Assembly (NCBI RefSeq): GCF_900100545.1
Contig: NZ_FNDP01000023.1
Coordinates: 1-42,938 of the forward strand
Direction: 5' to 3'
Source of the DNA: Pseudobutyrivibrio sp. 49
Lineage (GTDB): Bacteria > Bacillota > Clostridia > Lachnospirales > Lachnospiraceae
DNA length: 42,938 nucleotides
In this document: positions 33,990 to 40,743 of the stretch, piece by piece
How the letters are laid out: the number at the start of each line of letters is the position of its first letter
Numbering within the stretch: the stretch's first letter is position 1
The notes under the pieces: model-generated
The model's database searches: none
What the model was told of the DNA's origin: nothing
The model's input: the letters and a program-made list of their open reading frames with translations, nothing else
Program-made: the position numbers and the translations under genes

Positions 33990-34018
33990 ACTATAACATG
34001 TAGAAACCGTTTCCGCAA
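33990..34018 (-). promoter_or_regulatory. Promoter with LacI/CcpA-type operator in the spacer
   Basis: On the minus strand TTGCGG (34013-34018), a 17-base spacer and TATAGT (33990-33995). The spacer holds the palindrome GAAACGGTTTC (34003-34013), close to the operators before the lacI gene of the sugar importer and to catabolite (cre) sites. Binding there would block polymerase. Confidence 0.6.
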
Positions 34019-34085
34019 GATGTTTTTTCATATTTTTTTCACAAAATTGTATTTTTCTTGTATTTGGGGCTTACTTTTTCTAACC

Positions 34086-34107
34086 TAATACACAGGGTGT
34101 GTATTAT
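34086..34107. other. Hairpin past the methyltransferase genes
   Basis: TAATACAC/GTGTATTA dyad around AGGGT, 20 bases past the stop at 34127. It lacks a good T-run on the minus strand, so it may be a weak terminator or an mRNA-end stabiliser. The remaining bases between it and the small-RNA promoter (about 34019-34085) are very AT-rich and show nothing else. Confidence 0.4.
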
Positions 34108-34126
34108 TGTCTAGAAACCAGCAATA

Positions 34127-34891
34127 TCAAGCCTTGCAACCAGTTATGCAAAACATTTTATCTGGTATGTAAAACTCATCATGTTCGACGAAAATGCGGC
34201 TTCCAAATTCGACGTCAAATGTAACATTTTTGTAACCAAGCTGTAACAATATTTCTTTATCCCATTGTGGTCTATCAAGAGTACTGATTGTCAGCATGTG
34301 ATAAATATCATGACATTCATCTTTCATGCTATCTGGAATCTTGCTGTGAGCAAGATTCTCAGGACTCTTAAGATTGTGGGCGCCTTTAGCGTATTCAGCA
34401 TCGAAATTAATGAGAATACCGCCCTTTTTAAGCACTCTAAGCCAATCACGATAAGCATCGACTGGATGTGGAAGTGTCCATGTGAGATTTCGTGTAATAA
34501 CCACGTCAAAAGTCTCATCCTCAAAATCCAGACTCTCTGCATCACCAGTAACGGCTGTAGCCTGAGCAGAAGACAATCCATACATACGAATCATCTCATT
34601 GGCCTTAGTAATCATCTCCTCTGTAAGATCGATTCCTGTAACCTGATGGCCCAGCTTTCCAAGAATAACCTCGAAAAAGCCTGCTCCACAGCCTACATCC
34701 AATATCTTAAGGCTCTTCCCCTGTGGCAGAAGCTTCTCAATCTCTCCTGTCCAGCGGGCGGCTTTATTACTTTCTATTTCATCATGACGAAGATCGAAAA
34801 AGCTGTCAGCACGCTTTGTCCAATAGCCTTCTACTTTCTCTTTAATATTCTCTGCCTCTTCTTCGAAGGCAATATGATGTAACTCACCCAT
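34127..34891 (-). CDS. Class I SAM-dependent methyltransferase (copy 1 of a pair)
   Basis: A 254-residue Rossmann-fold methyltransferase. Motif I ILDVGCGAGFF is at about 63-73, acidic loop GIDLTEEMI follows, then GDAESLDFEDETFDVVITRNLTW. The segments YW-KRA near the N-terminus, RNLTWTLPHP and RPQWDKEIL are shared with the next methyltransferase upstream, so the two form a paralogous subfamily. AGGAA, part of the upstream stop region, precedes the ATG, and only two bases separate the genes. Target is unknown. Co-location with a nickel importer hints at a nickelophore, a metal-cofactor step, or metal-dependent methylation. Confidence 0.88.
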   Translation of the reverse strand: MGELHHIAFEEEAENIKEKVEGYWTKRADSFFDLRHDEIESNKAARWTGEIEKLLPQGKSLKILDVGCGAGFFEVILGKLGHQVTGIDLTEEMITKANEMIRMYGLSSAQATAVTGDAESLDFEDETFDVVITRNLTWTLPHPVDAYRDWLRVLKKGGILINFDAEYAKGAHNLKSPENLAHSKIPDSMKDECHDIYHMLTISTLDRPQWDKEILLQLGYKNVTFDVEFGSRIFVEHDEFYIPDKMFCITGCKA

Positions 34892-34893
34892 TT

Positions 34894-35697
34894 TTATTTC
34901 CTAACTAACTTCACCATAAAAAGCGGTGTAGATTTATAATTTACCAGTTCCTTTTTTGAATAAACAAGCTGGCCTACATCCTCCTGAACGGTCACCTGGC
35001 CTGCCTGTAGCTCTGTGAGATATTCCAAATCCCACTGTGGACGAAGCTTTGCTGTAAGTGGCATCTTGCCTGCGATAACTTCCATCTTGTCGAAATCATC
35101 TCCGATATTGTAGTCGCCATAGCCTTCCTCAGCCACGTGCTGACGATCCTCATCATAGGCCGCCTTCTTATCTTCATCTATAAGATATCTGTACCAGTTG
35201 GCATCAAAAACCATCATAAGCCCATTTGAACGCAATACTCTTGTCCAATGCTGATAAGCCTTTGCCGGGTCTGGAAGATTCCAGGTAAGATTTCTTGAAA
35301 TGATCACATCAAAGCTGCCATCCTCAAAATCAAGATTCATGGCATCACCCTGAACAAACTGAATCTGCTTTGCAAGATCGCCAGCGTTAGCCTTTGCCTC
35401 TTCTATCATAGTCTCTGCAAAATCAAAGGCTGTGACCTTGTAGCCTGCCTCTGCAAGAATGATAGAAAGGAATCCTGGGCCTGCGCCAATATCAATAATG
35501 CTTATATCAGCTGGCTCTCTGTCAGGGAAGGCTGTTGCAATCTCCTTAGTCAAAAAAGACGTCCAATTTTTTCTTTGGACGCCTGATAATTCTTCTCTAT
35601 TAACTTCCGAATAACCTGCTGCGCGCTTAAGCCAGTAGGCCTTGTTTTCTTTTGTTAAATCTGCGTTCATATCTGTAACTATACCACACCTGTCCAT
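34894..35697 (-). CDS. Class I SAM-dependent methyltransferase (copy 2 of a pair)
   Basis: A 267-residue methyltransferase. Motif I IIDIGAGPGFL is at about 67-77, FDFAETMIEEAK follows, then QGDAMNLDFEDGSFDVIISRNLTWNLPDP and RPQWDLEYL, mirroring copy 1 (motifs quoted in part). The start is uncertain. ATG at 35697 has only a weak GGAA. ATG at 35670 (MNADLTKENKAYW) gives a start more like copy 1. TTGGAA-16-TATAGT just before 35670 could be an internal promoter. It follows the second ATPase gene of the importer by 15-42 bases, so it is probably also in that operon. Confidence 0.87.
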   Translation of the reverse strand: MDRCGIVTDMNADLTKENKAYWLKRAAGYSEVNREELSGVQRKNWTSFLTKEIATAFPDREPADISIIDIGAGPGFLSIILAEAGYKVTAFDFAETMIEEAKANAGDLAKQIQFVQGDAMNLDFEDGSFDVIISRNLTWNLPDPAKAYQHWTRVLRSNGLMMVFDANWYRYLIDEDKKAAYDEDRQHVAEEGYGDYNIGDDFDKMEVIAGKMPLTAKLRPQWDLEYLTELQAGQVTVQEDVGQLVYSKKELVNYKSTPLFMVKLVRK

Positions 35698-35712
35698 TAT
35701 TCCAAACCACAG

Positions 35713-36471
35713 TTACAGGATTGAGTCAACTAAAGACTTAGTGTACTCAGCCTGTGGATTATTAATGATATCATCCGGTTTGCCCTGCTCAACAATCTGC
35801 CCATCATAAAGCACTATTACTCTGTCGCAAAAGCTCTGCACCAGGGCAAGATTGTGACAGATAAAAATAATGCTTAAATCCCTAGTTTTACGGAGCTCAT
35901 CCAAAAGCTCGATTATCTGTTTCTGCACTGTTACATCCAGAGCACTTGTTGCTTCATCACAAACAAGAATGTTTGGCTCCACCGCAAGAGCTCTGGCAAT
36001 TGCAGCTCGCTGGCATTGACCACCACTAACCTGATGAGGATATTTGGTGGCAAACTCAGGTGTAAGCCCTACCTTTTCCAATAACTGCGCCACCATTGTC
36101 GCTGCATCGGATGCTGAAACACCTCTATTTCGCAACGCTTCGCCTATGCTATAACCAAGAGTTTTTCTTGGATTAAAAGACTCTATAGGATTTTGGAAAA
36201 CCATCTGTATTTTGCTGTAAAGCCCCAACGGATTCTCACGTTTCTGGCTTTGAATATCATTATCGCATATACGAATTTCTCCAGCAGTTGGAGCAATCAG
36301 GCCTGTAATCAGTCTTGCCACAGTACTTTTTCCACTTCCTGATTCGCCTACGATACCAAGAGTCTCACCTCGTTCAAGAGAGAAGGAAACTCCCTTGACT
36401 GCAAGTGTGTCAGAGTTTCCACGACTTATGAAATTTTTACTCACGTTATTAACAGTAATCATCTCGTCCAT
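35713..36471 (-). CDS. nikE: Nickel/peptide ABC importer ATPase (NikE-like)
   Basis: A 252-residue ABC ATPase of the Opp/Nik family. Walker A is GESGSGKST, the Q-loop MVFQNPIESFNPRKT is typical of the OppF/NikE subfamily, the signature is VSGGQCQR, and Walker B is LVCDEATSALD with the H-switch ICHNL. The C-terminal extension found in oligopeptide OppF (zinc-finger-like Cys region) is absent, which favours a nickel-type system. CAGGAG precedes the ATG, which overlaps the upstream ATPase stop by one base. The nik name rests on operon context. Confidence 0.85.
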   Translation of the reverse strand: MDEMITVNNVSKNFISRGNSDTLAVKGVSFSLERGETLGIVGESGSGKSTVARLITGLIAPTAGEIRICDNDIQSQKRENPLGLYSKIQMVFQNPIESFNPRKTLGYSIGEALRNRGVSASDAATMVAQLLEKVGLTPEFATKYPHQVSGGQCQRAAIARALAVEPNILVCDEATSALDVTVQKQIIELLDELRKTRDLSIIFICHNLALVQSFCDRVIVLYDGQIVEQGKPDDIINNPQAEYTKSLVDSIL

Positions 36472-37265
36472 TAGACAATCTCCTGACGCCTCTTAAGTCT
36501 TGGCACTGCTGACAGTAGCATCTTAGTGTAATCATTACTTGGATTATGAAGTATTTCCTTTGCCGGACCATACTCCATCATATATCCATCCTTTAAAACA
36601 AGGACGGTGTCAGCCATGGCAGCTGCCACGCTGATGTCATGTGTAACAATAATTATGGCTGTTCCAAATAGTTCTCGAAGAGCAAGCATCTCCTCCACCA
36701 CCTGCTTTTGAACTGCCACGTCCAGTGCGCTGGTAGGTTCATCTGCCAAAAGAATAGATGGATTTAAAAGCATTGTAATTGCAATGGCTGCTCTTTGGTT
36801 CATTCCACCGGAAAGCTCAAAGGGATAACTGTTCCACAGCTTTTCTGAGTCTTTGAAATTTAACTTTTCAAACAACTCTAATGCTTTCGCCTTTGCTTCA
36901 TCCTTGTTTATCTTTCTATGGGCAGACATGCTTTCCAGTATCTGATCTCCGATAGTCCTGATTGGACAAAGTGAACCTTTTGCATCCTGAAAAATCATTC
37001 CGATTTCTGCGCCACGAATTTGACGCATCTCTTTTTCACGGAGGGATAAAAGATTTGTGCCTTTGTAGCTAATCTCTCCTTTGGTCACTTTCCCATTATC
37101 ATTTAAAAGCCCCAAGGCGGAGCGAATCAGGGTGCTTTTTCCACTACCTGATTCGCCCACCAGAGCCAGTATTTCTCCCTCATGTAAAGAGAAGCTAATG
37201 TCGTGAACAACGGGAAGCTTCTCGAAGGAAATATCTACATTTTCGTAAGTTAATAATGAATCCAT
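36471..37265 (-). CDS. nikD: Nickel/peptide ABC importer ATPase (NikD-like)
   Basis: A 264-residue ABC ATPase, the partner of the NikE-like protein. Walker A is GESGSGKST, the Q-loop MIFQDAKGSLCPIRTIGDQI, the signature LSGGMNQR, Walker B ILLADEPTSALD, and the switch ITHD. No clear ribosome site is seen; the ATG follows the binding-protein stop by one base (TAATATG). Translation is therefore likely coupled to the upstream gene. The two ATPases would form a heterodimer under the membrane pair. Confidence 0.85.
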   Translation of the reverse strand: MDSLLTYENVDISFEKLPVVHDISFSLHEGEILALVGESGSGKSTLIRSALGLLNDNGKVTKGEISYKGTNLLSLREKEMRQIRGAEIGMIFQDAKGSLCPIRTIGDQILESMSAHRKINKDEAKAKALELFEKLNFKDSEKLWNSYPFELSGGMNQRAAIAITMLLNPSILLADEPTSALDVAVQKQVVEEMLALRELFGTAIIIVTHDISVAAAMADTVLVLKDGYMMEYGPAKEILHNPSNDYTKMLLSAVPRLKRRQEIV

Positions 37266-37266
37266 A

Positions 37267-38841
37267 TTATTCGATATCTAAATCTGCTGTGAACTCGTAG
37301 TAATCACTTGGGTGTGCTACAAGTCCTGTTACGTTTGACTTTGTAATCATGCTCATACGAAGGAATGAACAGAATATGAATGCGTTATCATCGAGAATCT
37401 GCTGCTGCATCTTGATTGCAATATCACCTCTTGCATCTGCATCAAAGGTAGCGTTCATCTCATCAGCTAGCTTCTGAATCTCGTCGCTGTGATATCCGCC
37501 ACGGTTCTTTGATGAATCATCTAAGCAATGTGTTGTGAAAAAATACATTGGGTCGCCGATACCACATGTAACGAAGGCTGCTGCATATACATCCCATGTG
37601 TCCTTCTCTGCTACGATTGTTCCGTGGTCTGCTGTAACATTAAGCTGAATATCAAAACCGATATCTTTAAGAGTTGCCTGTGCAGACTCAGCAAGGAGTG
37701 GAAGCTCCTGACGGCTTGGATAACTAATCCATCTGATAGTAAGAGTCTGTCCATCCTTCTCACGGATTCCATCTCCATCTGTATCTACCCAGCCTGCTTC
37801 CTCAAGAAGAGTCTTTGCAGCTTCTGGGTCATAGCTGTCTGTCTTAACTACATCTCCACCAAATGTGAAGTTATCTGGGAAGGCGCCAATACCAACATAG
37901 CCGTAGCCATTTAATAACGTATTTACGAATCCCTCTTTATCGATACCCATAGCAAGTGCCTGGCGAACTGCATCATCCTTGATTACAGGTGAATTGTAGT
38001 TCATCTGGCAATAGAAAGCACGGCTTGTAGGTGTGCCTGTAAATACATAATCATCATTTTCAAATAATGGATAGTTTGCATATGCCATTCCATAGGCTGC
38101 ATCAATGTCACCATTCTGAAGTGCAAGAGCAAGTGTATCACCATCAGAGATTGTGATGACCTTTGCCTCGTCAATCTTTACTTCACCGTTCCAGTAATTC
38201 TCATTCTTTACAAGATTAAGGTGGTCACTTGTAACAAGCTCTGTACATACAAATGGTCCTGTGCCCACAACGATACCATCAGCATTTCCTTCCTCAACAT
38301 CTATTACGCATCCATAAGGATCGCAAAGGTAATTAATAAGTGTAGGCTTTGGTGTAGTTGTCTTAATTGTAAGAGTCTGACCATCAGCCTCTATTGTATC
38401 AATAGCAAGATCTCCTGCTGCTCTTTCATGAACAGCTACAAGATCCTCGATGCAAGCCTTTACAGCTGCTGCATCAACAGTCTTGCCATTTGAGAAGGTT
38501 ACACCATCCTTAATAACAATCTGCCATGTAAGCTCATCTATATTTTCATAGCTCTCTGCCACCCATGGCTCAAGCTCCATATTGTCGTTGAATTTAAATA
38601 ATGTCTCTCCAATGCCGTAACGGATGCATGCCCATCCACAATAAGTATCGTGTGGGTCGATGTTTGCCTCCTCGTTTTCTGCATTAAATGTTGTGTCTCC
38701 AAATGTGAAGGTCTTCTTGCCATCTGTTACCTGCGCTGTATCTGAGCCTGACTCAGACTTTGCTGCACCGCAACCTGTAAATGCGGCGACTGTAAGTGCC
38801 ATTGCCATAACAAATGCAACCGACTTCTTTAATCCTTTCAT
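37267..38841 (-). CDS. nikA: Nickel/peptide-binding lipoprotein (NikA-like, SBP family 5)
   Basis: A 524-residue family 5 extracellular binding protein. A signal peptide with lipobox FTGCGA is followed by the three-domain fold. The start NIDPHDTYCGWACIRYGIGETLFKFND (part) is like nickel and metallophore binders, which share DP..W..RYG..ETL rather than the oligopeptide pattern. LVKNENYWNG and AVRQALAMGIDKEG are family motifs. It could bind nickel directly, a Ni-chelate, or a peptide; the pocket cannot be settled by eye. GAAAGGAG precedes the ATG, like the leader of DUF5722 copy 2. It is unusually placed third, after both permeases. Confidence 0.85.
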   Translation of the reverse strand: MKGLKKSVAFVMAMALTVAAFTGCGAAKSESGSDTAQVTDGKKTFTFGDTTFNAENEEANIDPHDTYCGWACIRYGIGETLFKFNDNMELEPWVAESYENIDELTWQIVIKDGVTFSNGKTVDAAAVKACIEDLVAVHERAAGDLAIDTIEADGQTLTIKTTTPKPTLINYLCDPYGCVIDVEEGNADGIVVGTGPFVCTELVTSDHLNLVKNENYWNGEVKIDEAKVITISDGDTLALALQNGDIDAAYGMAYANYPLFENDDYVFTGTPTSRAFYCQMNYNSPVIKDDAVRQALAMGIDKEGFVNTLLNGYGYVGIGAFPDNFTFGGDVVKTDSYDPEAAKTLLEEAGWVDTDGDGIREKDGQTLTIRWISYPSRQELPLLAESAQATLKDIGFDIQLNVTADHGTIVAEKDTWDVYAAAFVTCGIGDPMYFFTTHCLDDSSKNRGGYHSDEIQKLADEMNATFDADARGDIAIKMQQQILDDNAFIFCSFLRMSMITKSNVTGLVAHPSDYYEFTADLDIE

Positions 38842-38871
38842 ATATCATACTCCTTTCTTTATATGGCGCGG

Positions 38872-39678
38872 CTACTTAGGATCCAAATAATCCCTAACCG
38901 TATCACCCAACAAATTAAAAATCACTACCGAGACGAAAATTGCAAATCCCGGTGAAAGTACCACCCATGGGTAAGTCTGAAGCATACTTCGTCCATTGGA
39001 CATCATACTTCCCCACTCTGCTATTGGAGGCTGAGCTCCAAGACCTAAAAAGGAAAGACCAGCGAGCTCCATCATCATTGTTCCTATATCAAGCATTGAT
39101 GTAACCAAAATTGGTCCAAGTATGTTTGGCAAGATGTGACGAACAATAATCTGTACTGGACTATCTCCTGCCAGCCTTGCTGCCTGAATGAAGGACAATG
39201 ACTTCACAGATAATGTCTGGCTTCGTGCCACTCTCGAATACTTTGGCCAACTGATAACAGCCAGTGCGAAAACTGCATTAATAATTCCTCCACCTAAAAG
39301 GGCTGCCACAGCAAGGGCGAATACAAGCCCAGGAAAGGCTAGGAAGAAATCTGATATACGCATTACCACCGAATCTACTTTGCCTCCGCAATAGCCGCAT
39401 ATAACGCCTACAGCGGTACCAAATATTGTAATAATGGCGACCAATGCCAATGTTGATAGGATGCTGGCTCTGGCTCCTATGATGACTCTTGAAAACATAT
39501 CCCTGCCATATGTGTCTGTTCCCATGAGATGCTCAGCAGATGGAGCATTGTAGCTAAGGGATAAATCCTGTGCATATGGATCATATGGGCATAGCCTGTC
39601 AGCGAAGATGGACACAAGAATCAGGGCAGCAGCCATTATCGTAAATACGATAAGTTTTTTGCTTGGCTTCTTATTCAT
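38872..39678 (-). CDS. nikC: Nickel/peptide ABC importer permease (NikC-like)
   Basis: A 268-residue DppC/NikC-family membrane permease. The N-terminal helix (about 10-28) is followed by the usual LSYNAPSAEHLMGTDTYGRDMFSRVI (part) and five more helices. The EAA-like loop is AARLAGDSPVQIIVRHILPNI. The C-terminal end ARDYLDP is replaced by VRDYLDPK, a normal variant. It overlaps the upstream permease by eight bases with GGAGG inside it, so translation is coupled. It pairs with the NikB-like protein to form the membrane channel. Confidence 0.9.
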   Translation of the reverse strand: MNKKPSKKLIVFTIMAAALILVSIFADRLCPYDPYAQDLSLSYNAPSAEHLMGTDTYGRDMFSRVIIGARASILSTLALVAIITIFGTAVGVICGYCGGKVDSVVMRISDFFLAFPGLVFALAVAALLGGGIINAVFALAVISWPKYSRVARSQTLSVKSLSFIQAARLAGDSPVQIIVRHILPNILGPILVTSMLDIGTMMMELAGLSFLGLGAQPPIAEWGSMMSNGRSMLQTYPWVVLSPGFAIFVSVVIFNLLGDTVRDYLDPK

Positions 39679-40615
39679 TGCTTGTGTCCTCCAATCTGAT
39701 TCGTGGGTCTAACAGCCTGTAGGATAAATCAGTAATCAGATTAACTGTCACATAAATAATAGCCATCCACATTACATAAGCCTGTATGATTGGATAGTCA
39801 CGCATGTTGATGGCATCCACAGCCATCTTGCCAACGCCATCCCACATAAAGATGGATTCTACGATGGCAGTACCGCCAAGAAGGCTTCCTATTGAAAGTG
39901 CAAGCAGAGTAATGATAGTTACCAGACACTCTCTCATAACACTCTTCCATAGAATCACAGAAAACTTCACGCCACGTGATTTTGCTCCCAAAATATAATC
40001 CTTGCTCAGCTCATCAAGAACTGTAGCTCTTACCTGACGAAGATACTTTGCGCTCATGGCGATAGCTAATGTGAAAGTAGGCATAGCTACAGCCGATAAG
40101 CTCATATCCTTGGAAATGATTGGGAACCACCCTAATCGAATACCAAGGAAATACATCAGCACAAGGGATACGAAAAAGTTTGGCATACTGTTGCCAATAA
40201 AGCTGATGAATCTGATTAAATAATCCCAAAATTTATTTTTGTAAACTGCAGAAATGATGCCTAAAGGGATTGATATTACTATGGTAAGTAAAATAGATGT
40301 AACTGTAAGAAATAGTGTAGCTGGTAGCTTTGAAATAAATGTCTCGAAAACATCCTTTCCTGACACATAGCTCACACCCATGTCACCATGGAGAAGCTTT
40401 CCAAACCACACAAAATATTGAACTAAGAAAGGCTTATCCAATCCAAGCTCTGCCTTCGCAGCCTGAAGCTGCGCCTCTGAAACTACCTGCCCGGTGTTCA
40501 GCATTTTTTGCTCTACAACATCGGACCCAGCCAGTCGCATCATAGCAAAAGACAAAAACGTGATTGCAATAAGTATTGGAATCAATTGTAAAATGCGTTT
40601 TATACTATATTTCAA
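39671..40615 (-). CDS. nikB: Nickel/peptide ABC importer permease (NikB-like), TTG start
   Basis: A 314-residue DppB/NikB-family permease. The N-terminus YSIKRILQLIPILIAITFLSF is canonical, followed by LGLDKPFLVQYFVWFGKLLHGDMGVSY (part) and six helices, and the end LDPRI is typical. The start is TTG at 40615, because no ATG fits before residue 25 and GAGAGG lies nine bases upstream. That ribosome site is buried in the 3' arm of a long stem-loop (see the leader entry). It is the first gene of the importer operon, in B-C-A-D-E order. Confidence 0.88.
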   Translation of the reverse strand: MKYSIKRILQLIPILIAITFLSFAMMRLAGSDVVEQKMLNTGQVVSEAQLQAAKAELGLDKPFLVQYFVWFGKLLHGDMGVSYVSGKDVFETFISKLPATLFLTVTSILLTIVISIPLGIISAVYKNKFWDYLIRFISFIGNSMPNFFVSLVLMYFLGIRLGWFPIISKDMSLSAVAMPTFTLAIAMSAKYLRQVRATVLDELSKDYILGAKSRGVKFSVILWKSVMRECLVTIITLLALSIGSLLGGTAIVESIFMWDGVGKMAVDAINMRDYPIIQAYVMWMAIIYVTVNLITDLSYRLLDPRIRLEDTSNE

Positions 40616-40618
40616 AAA

Positions 40619-40700
40619 AGAATACCTCTCAAACTAACTAAATAGAGACAGTTTAGTTTACATCCTAAAATCCACCCTATCAAGATAGTTGAGAGGTATT
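40619..40700 (-). promoter_or_regulatory. Stem-loop terminator/leader sequestering the nikB ribosome site
   Basis: AATACCTCTCAACTA (minus strand, 40686-40700) pairs with TAGTTTGAGAGGTATT (40621-40636), 15 bp with one bulged base. It is followed by CTTTTTTG, where TTG is the nikB start. The loop contains CTATC/GATAG and AACTAAA/TTTAGTT stems. It can end transcripts from the DUF2207 gene and also hides GAGAGG. It is either a terminator reused as a ribosome-site mask or a regulatory leader. Confidence 0.6.
40655..40683 (-). promoter_or_regulatory. Promoter of the nik operon, inside the stem-loop
   Basis: On the minus strand TTGATA (40678-40683), a 17-base spacer and TAAACT (40655-40660). Transcription from here would start past the 5' arm, so only the promoter-proximal RNA would lack the mask. 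Confidence 0.5.
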
Positions 40701-40743
40701 TATTATTCATATATTGAATTGTGGTATTCCACTATGGAATGTT

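Noticed and set aside
35713-40615. Oligopeptide (Opp/Dpp) importer instead of nickel type
   Set aside because: Not fully excluded. NikE lacks the OppF C-terminal extension and the binding protein has the DP..W..RYG..ETL pattern, and hypB lies downstream, so nickel was preferred.
40616-40740. Known nickel/cobalt (NiCo) riboswitch before nikB
   Set aside because: I could not find the conserved four-stem core of that class; the visible fold is a single long stem with small inner stems, so I report only an unassigned leader.
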